In this document: positions 1 through 10,225 of the stretch, one piece after another
How positions within the stretch are numbered: position 1 is the first letter of the stretch
Layout: the number at the start of each line of letters is the position of its first letter
Assembly: GCA_035048495.1 (NCBI GenBank)
Contig: CM068545.1
Span: forward strand, 17,381,702 to 17,445,701
Length of the DNA: 64,000 nt
Source: Euptelea pleiosperma
Lineage: Eukaryota > Streptophyta > Magnoliopsida > Ranunculales > Eupteleaceae
Direction: 5' to 3'
Notes under the pieces: model-generated
Databases searched by the model: none
What the model was told of the DNA's origin: nothing
Seen by the model: only the letters and a program-made list of their open reading frames with translations
Made by a program: the position numbers and the translations under genes

Positions 1-44
1 TTTTCAAGATTCAATGTCAAAATGTTGAACAAGAACCTAATGTT

Positions 45-311
45 CGAGTGGGAAAACACAACTGTCCCTTGTTAGATAGCCATTTTAAATCTGTATAATT
101 TCCCTACCAAGTCATTAATTTGGATAATTTTCCATACTGAACCCGGAATTCATTTCCCATCAAGATAGGTGAGAATTCATTTCCACCTGAAAATATGCCT
201 TTATTTTCTCACATGATTGAAATATGTGTTCTCGGTTGCAATCAATCTGCCATTTTAGGCATTTCCCAGATGTATTTTCTTGGAAAAAATTTCTTTGCAA
301 TCAAGCACGCC
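45..311 (-). mobile_element. Tourist-like MITE, 5' part replaced
   Basis: Positions about 45-311 match the reverse complement of the element at 62201-62506 over almost their whole length, including the stretch ending in CAAGCACGCC followed by TTA. The TTA next to the terminus fits the 3-bp target duplication of Tourist/PIF-Harbinger MITEs. The other terminus is missing: positions 1-45 carry unrelated sequence. Non-coding. Confidence 0.6.
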
Positions 312-314
312 TTA

Positions 315-840
315 ATTTCAAGATTCCACATCAAATTTATAAACAAGATGGAACTTAATGTTCGATGTATGCGTAATCAATAAATCTTGCTTATTTCTTC
401 TTGTTCAATGTAAGTACCTAGGGTTTAGGGTTTAAAGGGTTTGTTTATTCATCCTTTGTTTATTTTTATTTATTTTTATTGGTTGCTTGTTAAACCTAAT
501 TCTAGGGTCTAAGTTTTAGCTCTAGGTCAAATAATTAAAATCATCAAATCAGCATGACTTTTGTCCGGCCTCTGACACGGAAGCTTGGTCCTTCATTACG
601 TAACAGGAATTGCTACTTCTAGAGAGCCATATATTCTATGATGCAGACTTCTTTATCAACATTTTGATTTCAGATGTCCTTCAAATTGCCATGTAATACA
701 CTCTTTCAGAGACTTTTGCATCAAAATTTGTACCACGTGGCAATTTGAGAGACTTCTATATCATAGATTTTTCCACTTTTAGAGCCTTTTTTCCTTGCAG
801 AGTTCAAATGCTTAAAGTGGATAAGTAAAATGGGCAAAGT
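315..840 (+). repeat. Diverged direct repeat, copy 1
   Basis: This stretch and 3195-3540 share blocks in the same order: a block with CTTAATGTTCGATGTATG, then TAATCAATAAATCTTGC, then a block around AGGTCAAATAATTAAAATC and ATGACTTTTGTCC, then GAGTTCAAATG. Spacing differs because of insertions and deletions. No coding signal. It includes a short telomere-like run (TAGGGTTTAGGGTTTA near 418), too short to mean more than a telo-box. Confidence 0.45.
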
Positions 841-870
841 GGGAATGAAATAACACTAAAGGTTCTGGAA

Positions 871-1006
871 TTTTTTTTTTTTTTTTGGTAGTTAAGCCTG
901 TTTTTAAAGAGATCAGTAACTCCGTGAAGGCGGATTTTGAACCCAGGTCTATCGTATCATCACCCACAAACTTTACCAACTAACCAAGCTGGCACCTTAC
1001 TTCTGG
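871..1006 (-). mobile_element. tRNA-derived SINE with target duplication
   Basis: Read on the minus strand, it opens with an internal pol III A-box-like TTGGTTAGTTGG and a B-box-like GGGTTCAAAATCC, and ends in a 16-nt A run (T run at 871-886 on plus). The 12-bp direct repeat AAGGTTCTGGAA lies at 859-870 and 1007-1018, exactly flanking it. This is the target-site duplication expected of a LINE-mobilised SINE. Length is about 136 bp. It is a retroposon, not a functional tRNA gene, because no cloverleaf can be completed. Confidence 0.8.
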
Positions 1007-1018
1007 AAGGTTCTGGAA

Positions 1019-1898
1019 GAAGCAAAATGGGTTCTAGAATTTTTTCTTTGATAAGCGTTTTCCAGAGCCCAAATTCTAATATGATCTGAAAAGGTTGCGA
1101 ACCGGTTAACTGGGCCGGGCCTGCCCCCTAATCCGTAAATTGTGTATTCTAGTTGAAACGCATCGAGTTTGTCCAGCTACCCAACCAAGGGCTGTCAACC
1201 ATACATGAGAGGAAAACCCTGAATGTGTGACAGGTGATTCCTAGCCATTGGAGTTGAGCACTTTTTCATCATGGCCTAGGAACAAGCCCATAGGCCCGTT
1301 CATGAAGCCCACGATGAAGAAGTGCTCGAATCCTACAGTTAGAAAGCACAGTCAAGCTGATTTTTGGTGTTTAGGCCAACCACGGTGTGAGCCAAACACC
1401 CGGCGACCAGTGGACTAGAAAGAGTGTACTATGTGGCAGTTGGAGGTACTTCTACATCAAAATTTTGATACAGAAGTATGCCTCGTAGAACAGCTCCCAA
1501 AAAGGATCAGCTACGGTCAGGCCGGCTCAACCATTAGGCAATTGAGACAACCGCCTAAGGTCCCATGTCAGCTAAGGCCCCTCTCCAAATCTCGGTGTTC
1601 TACATTTTGGCCATTTTTTCTTTAAAATATTAAATAATACAAAGATATCCCACTTCAGTCAAAGGCCTCTAGATCCCACATTTCTACTTTCTAACTCTTT
1701 TTTCTTCTTAGAGTATGTCTTGAGTTTCAACGATTTTGTCCCACCACTTTCATCTTCTCTCCAACATAGTAATTCCGCATACTACGGCAAATTTAATAAG
1801 TTTTTTCAAAAAATTTGAAATTTACGTATAATACACAAACTTACTAACAACGATTTACACCCTAGTTGTGGACCTCGTGTCTACTCTAGAACTACCAC
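1019..1898. other. Intergenic, no gene seen
   Basis: Stop-rich sequence without coding bias. The 64-codon frame starting at 1431 has no recognisable domain and looks like chance. No clear repeat structure apart from AT-rich stretches. Confidence 0.5.
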
Positions 1899-2610
1899 CC
1901 AAGGTCTAAAAGGGCCGTTATAATGGTATAACGGACTGGGGGTGTTACTGTTTTTTCCGTTATAACAAATTGTAATGCACAGGGGCAAAAAACAGAATAA
2001 CGGAAATAATAGGATAAAAACGGCGCCGAAACTCAAAATTCAAATTTTTTGTAACGAAAAATAACAGACTTTTTTAGCAAAAAAAAATTCAATAAATAAC
2101 GGTTGTTATTTCGTTATAACAGTCGTTATTTTAAAAAAACAGCCATTATGTCGTTATTTTCATTATAACGGCCCCTATTTAAAAAAAACGGCCGTTATAA
2201 CGAAAATAACGGCCATTATATTTGGATGTTTATATAATATAACGGCCGTTATAATGGCCATTATTTTTAATAATCTATAATGGAAGTAACAGGCATTTTG
2301 TTGCAAAAATTTTCAAAAAATAACGGTCCGTTATATGACCATTATTAAAAATTAACGGCTGCTATAACGAAAATAACAGCCATTATATTTGGACATTTAG
2401 ACGTTATAGAATGTAATGGCTGAGGTCTGAATCCGTTATGGTGAGGGAGTACCTGATTGGGCTCTTGACCCCTCGATTCCCGAGAGAGTCGGTGATCTCA
2501 GAGTTATTCAAAAGTCTGGTCAGAGTACGACTGGTTAGGGGAGGCATGGGTTTTGTCTAGACGTTATATAATGTAATGGCTGAGGTATGAATCCGTTACA
2601 ACGGTCATTT
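1899..2610 (+). mobile_element. TAACGG palindromic-word element (long copy)
   Basis: Begins with CCAAGGTCTAAAAGGGCCG, followed by GTATAACGGACTGGGGG, the same opening as the copy at 5084. The interior is dozens of variants of TTATAACGGCCGTTATAACG, a word that reads the same on both strands. A 160-bp displaced segment (2398-2598) is bounded by near-identical 41-bp direct repeats. Non-coding. Probably a non-autonomous DNA element; the superfamily is not determinable here. Confidence 0.6.
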
Positions 2611-2611
2611 T

Positions 2612-2775
2612 TTTTTATGTCGAAGGGTATCTCCACACCTTTGGGTGGGACTAATCCCTCCGATCGCGTGCACCGACCCCACGGAAGTTTCCCTAGGCAC
2701 AACTGGGTAGTCAGGAGGCCCGCGAGTCTCGAACACACGATCAGAGGGAGCAAACCCCTACCCTGGTTCTAACTT
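2612..2775 (-). mobile_element. SINE-like retroposon
   Basis: On the minus strand it carries a B-box-like GTGTTCGAGACTC and a 3' part reading GGGATTAGTC...GATACCCTTCGACAT followed by an A run. The same 3' signature (GGGATTAGTC...GATACCCTCGGCAT plus A run) appears in the element at 48186-48309, so both belong to one SINE family. The GC content is clearly above that of its surroundings. No convincing target duplication found. The two overlapping ORFs here are chance frames. Confidence 0.6.
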
Positions 2776-3194
2776 CAACCACTGCAATTTTTTAAAACCA
2801 TGCTACTACCTTTTTTGTTTGAAATTTGAATAGTTGGGTCGTGACTCACGACTAATACGTTACAACCCATGTTACTATCCAGCGAAACCACGACCAAGCT
2901 GCGAGTCGAGTGGGACACATTATGCCACGTGAATCAAAAAACACAAGTGGATATATCATTGCGATCATCTCCAAGTACCAACTACTTTTAATATTATTTC
3001 TCAGTCAATTGAAGCATATGGCTTGACAATTGCGTCATCGAGCCCTAAAATATAATTGTCCAGTCGTACACTTTTGGTTCAATACGGAAGTCCATGAGTT
3101 AGAATTCTCAAGTCAAATTTGTCACTCCATTACTGTAGCTAGTTTGAATGGTGATCATGGCTTGCTCGATGTTGATGGTGCAGCCCATCTGCTT
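2776..3194. other. Intergenic, no gene seen
   Basis: AT-rich and stop-rich in all frames. No inverted or direct repeat longer than about 15 bp noticed. Confidence 0.45.
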
Positions 3195-3539
3195 GTCGAA
3201 ACGACTAAATTAAATTCAACATTCCACGTCGAATTTGCAAACATGAACTTAAATGTTCAATGTATGTGTGCCTTTGCGTAATCAATAATTCTTGCTTTTG
3301 TATATATAATTTTTAAATTTGTTCCAATTACACGATCTTAATTGTTCAACTATTAATATTTATTTAGTTTTTATTAGTGGCTCCTTAAGCGTACTTTAGG
3401 GTTTATGTTTTAGTTCTAGATCAAATAATTAGAATCTAGAAATCACCACGACTTTTGTCCCTGGTCTTTGTTTAAATAATTGGGAATTGCTTTTTTCTAG
3501 AGCTTTATTTTCCTTTCAGAGTTCAAATGTTGAATTAAT
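3195..3539 (+). repeat. Diverged direct repeat, copy 2
   Basis: Partner of 315-840 in the same orientation. Shared blocks include TAATCAATAATTCTTGCTT, TTAGTTCTAGATCAAATAAT, CACGACTTTTGTCC and CAGAGTTCAAATG. The copies differ by many substitutions and by insertions in copy 1, so the duplication is old. Non-coding. Confidence 0.45.
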
Positions 3540-3712
3540 CCAAGGTTTTAAATGGATCCGTTATAATGTTATTATGGTCCCTTAACGTTGCCGTTATAAA
3601 GGATCACGTTTGTCACATCTAACTTAAAAAAAAAAGCCTCGATAACATAATAGGGTTAGGGAGTTATCAATAATAGCCGTTAATTTTGTCATGGACAATT
3701 TTTAAATCATGG
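3540..3712 (+). mobile_element. TAACGG palindromic-word element (short copy)
   Basis: Opens with CCAAGGTTTTAAATGGATCCG and closes with TTTTTAAATCATGG, an imperfect inverted copy of the start. Inside are GTTATAATG and GCCGTTATAAAGG words. Only about 170 bp, so probably a deletion derivative. Confidence 0.55.
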
Positions 3713-3724
3713 TTTTTGATGGAT

Positions 3725-3960
3725 AGACCACTGACCATATGGATTTTGTCCCATCCCTTGGTCGATCTCCATACCAAAAATCAGCCTCGTTAGTGATTTC
3801 CAACCTTTGAATCTAAGTACCCCAAATAATGCTCAAATACAATGGTTAAAGATTTCCTATGAAAAAGAATCCAAACCAATGGTTAGAAATCACTTATCAG
3901 GCTGATTTTTGGTCTGTAAGTCTCCTTAGGGATGGGCCAAACATCCATATGGTCAATGTG
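3725..3960 (+). mobile_element. Family A foldback MITE, diverged copy
   Basis: Left arm reads ACCATATGGATTTTGTCCCA and right arm GGCCAAACATCCATATGGTC, inverted versions of each other. The inner arms carry AAAAATCAGCC and GGCTGATTTTTGG. This is the arm structure of the family seen intact at 10226-10618. Outer ends are not recognisable. Confidence 0.6.
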
Positions 3961-4061
3961 CGCTTTGTGTTTCTTTACTTTGTTTTCTTGTTTGATCGTT
4001 TGGTAGGCTTCTTTAGCCTCTAAGGGTCTTTTAATAAAGCAGTTTATTTATCAAAAAAAAT

Positions 4062-4133
4062 ATGTCCACCTAAGGATGGGGCGGACATCCATACGGTCAA
4101 TGGTCTCTAAGAGTGCCACATGGCTCATAATAC
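4062..4133 (+). mobile_element. Family A MITE, right-arm fragment
   Basis: Only the right arm is present: GGACATCCATACGGTCAATG followed by a CTCTAAGAGTGCCACATGGC stretch, matching the right end of other family A copies. Confidence 0.6.
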
Positions 4134-4204
4134 GTTGGATAGAGAAATGCTTAGTTGTTGCCAAGGATGATTTTTTTAAATAACGAAAGAAACACAAAGT
4201 GATG

Positions 4205-4443
4205 GATCCGAACCAGAACCGATTACGTATTTCTATTGGTTCCGGTTCCAGGGTATATTAGGTCCAATCTTGATAATATGAGAATTTTTACACTATATGT
4301 ATATATTGGTTCCAGTTCCATATTAGACTACCGAGAACTTGAACCATTATTTTCGATTCGGTTTGGTTTCAGTTTCTTTTTAATCGGTTCCCAAAAATGT
4401 GGAACTGGAACTGAGGTTCCGGTTAAACGGGTAAAATTGACAC
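4205..4443 (+). repeat. GGAACCGGTTCC-word element
   Basis: The interior is made of variants of GGTTCCGGTTCC and its complement (GAACCAGAACC, TTGGTTCCAGTTCC, GGAACTGGAACTGAGG). The right end reads TTGACACCCCTAA, like the ends of many plant hAT-like MITEs. The left end is not clear. No gene. Confidence 0.5.
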
Positions 4444-5083
4444 CCCTAATCATAATGGGTTGGTAATGTGTTGGAGGATAATGCAAGTGACATGTTTGAT
4501 GAACGGGAACACTTTCGTAAGTTTTTAAAATAGAAAGTTTTAAGAAAAGAGCATTATGGGTATTTAAGAGAGAATCTTAGAATCTAATTTATTTTATTTT
4601 TTTTAAATCTTAGAATCTCTTTTAGAGATGCTTTTCGCCGAAATCACTTACCGCAATAAGTGACTCCCAACTCAATTTTGCTTATGACTAATTTCACTTT
4701 TATTCAGACCTTAAGTTGTTTACCAAACGCCACCTTACATAATTGCCAAAGCATTAGCCCAAAACAACTTAACTTTGAGTAATCTAGGCTGGACCCATTT
4801 TAGGGTTTCCAAACAGACCCTAAGACATTCAACTTAGGGTTTCATCTAGAAAATTCAAATCAAATTGTCGGCCACCATCCAACTGATTGTATGCCTCTTT
4901 GGACTGTCAGAAAACCAGGAGCACGAGCAACAGTCTAGAGAAAAATTGTATTTATGAAGTTGATATGTGGTCAAATAGGACTTTTACATGGGGTCCATTG
5001 ATTCAACGGTCCAAATTTATAGGAATACTCACTAGGCTGTAAACAAACCTGAGGTCCACATCTAAGGGTGTGGTCCTTTCATC
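4444..5083. other. Intergenic, no gene seen
   Basis: Stop-rich in all frames, AT-rich, with no recognised repeat family and no coding signal. Confidence 0.45.
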
Positions 5084-5415
5084 GAAGGTTTAAAAGGGGC
5101 CGCTATAACAGTATAACGGACTGGGCGAGTTACCATTTTTTCCGTTATAACGGGCCGTTATAATGGACTAATTGTAACACACAGGGGCAAAAATGGAAAA
5201 TAATGAAAAATTGGCGCTAAAATTCAGAATTCAAATTTTGAATTAGAAATTTTTACTAAAATTTATAACGAAAAACAGAAAATAACGGACTTTATTTTAA
5301 CACTTTTTTCGGAAAATAACGGCATTGACGTTATTTTTTGAGCATTACAACGGTACATAAGGTAACGGGGGAGGTCTGAATCTCTTATAACGGCCGTTAT
5401 TTTCTTAAACGGCAA
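5084..5415 (+). mobile_element. TAACGG palindromic-word element
   Basis: Opens with GAAGGTTTAAAAGGGGCCG, then GTATAACGGACTGGGCG, then AGGGGCAAAAATGG and AATTCAAATTTTGAATT, and closes in GTTATTTTC words. The order of motifs is the same as in the copies at 5872 and 13736 (reversed), so these are full-length relatives. Non-coding. Confidence 0.65.
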
Positions 5416-5871
5416 TTTTTTAGACAATGCTTTCATCAACTCCATTAGGATTATCATCATTTAGATATTAAATTTGACTAGTCAAGCATTTCAAGGACTA
5501 CCATGCAAGTGATGCAACCTGAGGACCAAAACACAGCCAAATCATTTCCCTTAAAACTATGTATTATCAGGAGTTCGGTAGTACCTGATATTCTCCTTAG
5601 ATTTTTAATTAGTTGAATTCTTACTTGAAGGTTTGAACATGGTAGGTATGACTTGTGGGATAAGATTGGAATTAGAAAACCTTTGTTTGATTTGATTGCA
5701 AGTTTGGAACATTGAGAAGTCCGTGAGGAATCAGGAAGAGTCACACCAACCAAGTTCTTGGCGACAGATTAGTCAAAGTCTACACCACGTGATTAGTATG
5801 CCACGGGGAAAAATTTTAGATGCAGAGGACTTTGGATGCAGTCGATGCATAGGGCTCTCGTAGCCCTACAT
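5416..5871. other. Intergenic, no gene seen
   Basis: The 91-codon minus frame ending at 5478 shows no domain, no codon bias and no splice context. Treated as chance. Confidence 0.45.
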
Positions 5872-6240
5872 CAAGGTTTAAAGGAGGCCGTTTTAACGGT
5901 TAAACGGACTGGGGGCGTTACCGTTTAACGGCCATTAAAACGGATTGAAATGGCCAGGGGCAAAAATGCAAAAAAAAATGGAATTAAACGGATTTTAACA
6001 GGAAAAAATGGCGTTGAAATTCAAATTTTGAAATTTGAAAATTAAAAATAAAATGGAATTTAACCGATTTAACGGCCGTTTTTTTTTTTCACAAAATTTT
6101 TCAGAATTAAATGGCTGTTTAAACGATTTTAACGGCAGTTAAAACAAAAAAAAAACGGCCATTTTATTTAAAACTGACAAAACGTGTTTAAACTGTTTTA
6201 ACGGAAACGGGCTTGGGGCGTTACCGTTTTTAAAACCATG
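5872..6240 (+). mobile_element. TTTAACGG subfamily word element
   Basis: Opens with CAAGGTTTAAAGGAGGCCG and GGTTAAACGGACTGGGGG, closes with GGGGCGTTACCGTTTTTAAA then ACCATG. Throughout the element the word is TTAAACGG/TTTTAACGG, in place of the TATAACGG used at 5084. It matches the reverse complement of 13736-14164 along its whole length, so it is a separate, internally homogeneous subfamily. Confidence 0.65.
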
Positions 6241-6600
6241 CCTTACATAGCTCCTTTTTCTGCACCACTAACCGCAGGGATGTTTTTTTTTTTTTTTATA
6301 ATTGCCGATAAATCTTGAATCCAATAAATCCAATAAATCACCCTTTAGTGGTTAAGATTTATTGGATTCAAGTTTTTTTTTTTGCATATTTGTTGTGTAC
6401 TTAATCCAACGGCTAGAAATTATCGATCAAGCTGATTTTTGATATGTATATCTACCAAGGGGTGGGCCATGCGGTTAGTAATCCCAAAAAAACTGAGCTA
6501 TGCAGGGCCACGAGAGCATGAACTGCATCCAAAGTTTTCTCCATCTAAATTTTGTCCTTACGTGGTGCAAATATAAAATTTGCAAACATTGTAGTCTGTA

Positions 6601-6804
6601 CCAAGGATGAAAGTCTCGGGGGATCGGAGGCTGGATCGGTGGGCTCCGATCCCGATCCAAAGTAGGATCGGCCATCTCGCCCCCAGATGGTGTGAAAATC
6701 CTTTAGAAAACAGAGAACTCAAGTGAGACAGAGCATGGTTTGGATCTGATCGGTGGACTCCAATCCTGATTCAGACCGGGATGGCCCGAGATTTTGAACC
6801 ATGG
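6601..6804 (+). mobile_element. GGATCGGATCC-word element
   Basis: Terminal inverted repeats are CCAAGGATGAAAGTCTCGGG at the left and CCCGAGATTTTGAACCATGG at the right. The interior is repeated GGATCGG, CCGATCC and GATCGGTGG words. The overlapping 66-codon minus frame (ending 6475) is translated repeat, not a gene. The outer terminus resembles that of the TAACGG elements. Confidence 0.6.
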
Positions 6805-7550
6805 TCTCAAAGTCATTTCCATTCCTTTATTTTAAAATAAAAATAAAAAACATGTTTTTCAAAGTGCATCCAACAGTATACACTGGCTGCATACTTTAGA
6901 GTCTCCATCACGGGTGCAGACATTCTTGGCCATGGCATCTTGAACATACCAGCTACCCACCAACATTGACGTGGCATAGTCAAGTTTGGCTCCAACACGT
7001 GCTGAAACGGGTGTTTTTAGTGGACAAGGTTACTTGACACGATAGATTCATCAATCTCACACTTTCTTCGACTACCAAGGATTCATAAAGAATCATTAAA
7101 AACGTTGAATTTCTAAAAATTCCTACAACGCGAGTAAGATAAAAGCTGCGTTTTCTATTTTGATAATCATGACTGCTAGGACAACTTAATGTATGGTTGG
7201 ATTGTTCAACATGATTTCCATGTAGGCCCCAACATGATAATCACATGATTTCCAATCATGCGCCAACGATTGTGCTCCACATATACTTATGGTTACTTTT
7301 TAAAAATAAATTTTAAAACCAAAGCCTAAACCATAGGAATGTGTGGCACGTCAACATTGGCGCATGATCGCCGCTTCAAAAAATTTCTCTACGAAATGGA
7401 TATAGCTCTAGAAGGACTCTTCCGGTGGACATTTTTTATACTTATGGGGTCCACATGTTTTGGATTAAGAAGGGAAATTGGGATCAAATTGATGATAAAT
7501 TTGAGTGTGCACATCAGATCGAAGGAACAGACACCGATGACCAACAAAAG
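6805..7550. other. Intergenic, no gene seen
   Basis: No domain-bearing frame on either strand. Several GTGGGCC/GGCCCAC words, otherwise unique-looking AT-rich sequence. Confidence 0.4.
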
Positions 7551-7707
7551 TGAACCAAAAAAGTTAACTTTTTTTCTCAGCCGTGTATCCCGAGAATTCA
7601 ATGGTGGTTTTGCTTTTGCAAAAGTGATGCCACCTTAGCACTATTAAGTATTAACCACAGTTGGATTCCCAGGATACACGGCTGAGAAAAAACGTTAACT
7701 TTTTTGT
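7551..7707. mobile_element. Short foldback MITE
   Basis: The left arm has AAAAAAGTTAAC followed by TCTCAGCCGTGTATCC. The right arm has the inverted GGATACACGGCTGAGA followed by GTTAACTTTTTTG. The arms are about 50 bp around a 50-bp centre. Non-coding; the overlapping 99- and 70-codon frames are shadows of the repeat. Confidence 0.65.
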
Positions 7708-7900
7708 TCATTGGAACCCGACCCCAGCTTGAATAGGCCAAATTCATCTAGCTCTACACCTATAGATAGTAGACTACGACATATGTAAATGGAGGTGGTG
7801 GTTTATCTGAGGAAAATCTGAAACTCAAAAGAAAAAATTAAATTAAATTAAATTAAATGCCTAAATATATTTGTTAAGTAAAAACGGGTCAGGAACAGCC

Positions 7901-8189
7901 GACACAAAATTTCACACCAATTTTGGCATACTCACATGAAAGATGAATCAGTCGTTGATTTTTGGTGAGATGATCTCCTCGCTATATAGCTCACCACTAC
8001 AAAAAAATAAGTCAATTCTGAAATTTCTAACCCTGTCGAAAAATAGATGGTCCATAATTCTTCAACTCGTAAACCAGTATATGAGTATCAGAATGATTTG
8101 AATTTTTGTGAGGGCAATCTCCTCACCATGGAGACCATCCTAAAATTTATACATTGGCCCCACCAACTTTTTGTGTGAAATTTTGTGTC
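7901..8189 (+). mobile_element. Family B MITE, full copy
   Basis: Terminal inverted repeats are GACACAAAATTTCACACC and GGTGTGAAATTTTGTGTC-like (the right arm reads TTTGTGTGAAATTTTGTGTC). The core has GATTTTTGGTGAGATGATCT and the inverted GAATTTTTGTGAGG, plus CCATAATTCTTCAACTCGTA. The same core recurs near 9690-9856 and 50105-50325. About 289 bp. Confidence 0.7.
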
Positions 8190-8295
8190 CCCTCATCCCG
8201 ACCCATTAAAAATAACCGGATTTATGAATTCATTTCCTGTACTCCATGGTATTGGGTAACTTACCCAACTCCCACGTCTCCTTGTTTGCTACATA

Positions 8296-8412
8296 CATCA
8301 TGGCTGCTTTTGGTTCATCAGAAGTGCTTTTCCAAGGACTGGATTTTCTAGGAAGTGCCACTTCCTAAAAACTCACTTCCAAGTAAAGCACTTCTTGCTG
8401 TTTGGTTATTTT
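8296..8412. mobile_element. Small foldback repeat
   Basis: GAAGTGCTTTTCCAAGG at the left is inverted as CTTCCAAGTAAAGCACTTC at the right, flanked by TTTTGGTT and TGTTTGGTT. It fits a small MITE; target duplication not clear. Confidence 0.45.
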
Positions 8413-8435
8413 TTGGTACAAGTGCCTCCATCTGG

Positions 8436-8600
8436 GCCCACTGACCGCTCGGATGTTTAGCCCACCCCTTGGTAGACATTAATAATAAAAATCAACTTGT
8501 TTGATGATTTTTAGCCGTTGGTTTTAGTACTAAAAAATAATGCCTCAGACTTCAACGGCTAAAAACTGACTTTAATGAGCGATACGTGACATACAAAGAA
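8436..8600. mobile_element. Distant family A-like relic
   Basis: Contains ACTGACCGCTCGGATGTTTA and AGCCGTTGG/CAACGGCT arms, resembling the family A layout, but too diverged to be sure. Confidence 0.3.
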
Positions 8601-9468
8601 ACATGAAAGTCGGGTAATGCCCAACTTGATCTATAGAATATCCAGCTTACCTGGTCTAAATTGTAGTACTAATTGGTGACAACAATTGATCAACATAAGC
8701 CGTTGAAATTTCAAACTTGTGACATACCGCCGTTGAATTGTACAACAACACTTGACATTAGATTTTGATGTATCAATTGGTGGGCCATAGGATGAAGAAG
8801 CACACCAATCAAGTCATTCTCACGGAAGAAAAATTCTTGCCCCCATAAATGGTTGATGGCCTACCAACAAGAGATCGTGGTGTCTTGGCTCTCAAAAATT
8901 ATTTTGTGGTGTCAAATGGGTTGAAGACAATCCTATCTGATTACTATTCGGGTCTAAAAATTCGACCCCGTGATCCCCGCCATGTTAACGCTACGAAGCA
9001 TTGTTGGTAATTCCGAGTGCAGCAAAAATTGAATAACTCAGGAATAGTTTGGAAAAAGTTGTAAATTATTCGAGACTAATTCGATCATGTTAAAAAATGC
9101 GCAAATTTTTCCAAGCTTTTGAATAAGATGTTGTTTGGTTCGTTTTTTGAATAACTCGTTCACGTTTATTGGAGTAAACCGTAATTGTCCCTTGTTACAA
9201 GTAGGGAACAAGGGGGGAACTACCGTATTTACGGCATGTGTTAAACACCATGAGATCACTGTGCCGACGACAGGTATTAATCAGGTTCAAGAACTCTCTA
9301 ACCTGAACATGCAAATTCAAACATCGGGTAATCGGGTACCAATTGAAACCCTAAGGCCCCGCTTGATTCACTCCACTGGGATGCATTTTGCACTCCCCTG
9401 AAAAAGTTGAGCTAATGCAATGCACCCATTTACCACGGGTTTTTTTTGGCTGCACACGCTTGCGTCCA
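8601..9468. other. Intergenic, no gene seen
   Basis: Two overlapping antiparallel frames (88 and 73 codons, 9038-9401) are the longest here. They have no domain, no splice context and mutually shadow each other. No repeat family recognised. Confidence 0.4.
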
Positions 9469-9477
9469 TATTGTTAA

Positions 9478-10192
9478 CGGAAAATTGCAGAAAAGAAAAT
9501 AAACTTTAATTTATTTACAAAAAAGAATACAACTTTTCGCAAATCCCAAAAAAGAAAACGAAACGCCATTTCAAAGGGCGTTTCGTCTGCTGTCAGTCCA
9601 ATCAGTCGTCGACTGACTAACGAATGACTGATGGCTGACACGTTTGACAAACGCCCTTTTAAAGGGCGTTTATTCTTGAGAAATTTAAAAAAAACATCCC
9701 ATAATTCCTCAACTTCTAAACCAATCTACGAATATGGGAATGATCTGAATTTTTGTGAGGATGATCTCCTCACCGTAGAGATCATCCTCACCAAAAATCA
9801 GCCATTGATTCATCTTCTGGGTACGCCAAAATGGGCGTAAAATTTGGGGTATCAAAAAACGCCCTTTAAAAGGGCGTTTGTCAGTAAAAAACGCCATTTA
9901 AAAGGGCGTTTTCTACTGACACACGCCCTTTAAAATAACGTCTGTCAGGTTGTCAGATGTCGGACCGACACTGACAGACGTTTTTCAAAAAGGCGTTTAT
10001 TACTGAAAAACGCCCTTTAAAAGAGCGTTTTTAAGAAAAAACGCCCTTTTAAAGAACGTTTTTTTAATAAACATGTGCCACGTCATGAAACGCCCTTTTA
10101 AAGAGCGTTTCGTTTTCTTTTTGGGATTTGCGAAAACTTGTATTCTTTTTTGTAAATGAATTAAAGTTGGTTTTCTTTTATGCAATTTTCCC
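9478..10192. mobile_element. 715-bp foldback element with internal palindrome array
   Basis: The 9-bp direct repeat TATTGTTAA at 9469-9477 and 10193-10201 flanks it perfectly, as expected for a Mutator-type (MULE) insertion. Terminal arms of about 110 bp are inverted copies: left GGAAAATTGCAGAAAAG through TCGCAAATCCCAAAAAAG, right TTTTTGGGATTTGCGAAAA through GCAATTTTCC. Inside are about seven or eight palindromes of the type AACGCCCTTTAAAAGGGCGT, all centred on TTTAAA or close to it, plus GTCAGT/ACTGAC hairpins. A piece of family B MITE sits at 9690-9856. No transposase frame, so non-autonomous. Confidence 0.8.
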
Positions 10193-10225
10193 TATTGTTA
10201 AAGAGTTTGCAAGGGCTTGACAACG

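Noticed and set aside
415..440. Telomere-like TAGGGTTTAGGGTTTA run (also AAACCCTAAACCCTAGGG near 14194)
   Set aside because: Only two units each. Such telo-boxes are common in plant DNA and do not indicate an interstitial telomere.
871..1006. tRNA gene on the minus strand
   Set aside because: A- and B-box-like motifs exist but no acceptor stem or cloverleaf forms. The A tail and target duplication identify a SINE.
7339..7638. 99-codon plus-strand frame
   Set aside because: It overlaps a foldback MITE, has an antiparallel shadow of 70 codons, and shows no domain.
9530..10130. CRISPR-like array of palindromic repeats
   Set aside because: Repeats are not evenly spaced, spacers are not unique fixed-length units, and the setting is a plant transposon with a 9-bp duplication.
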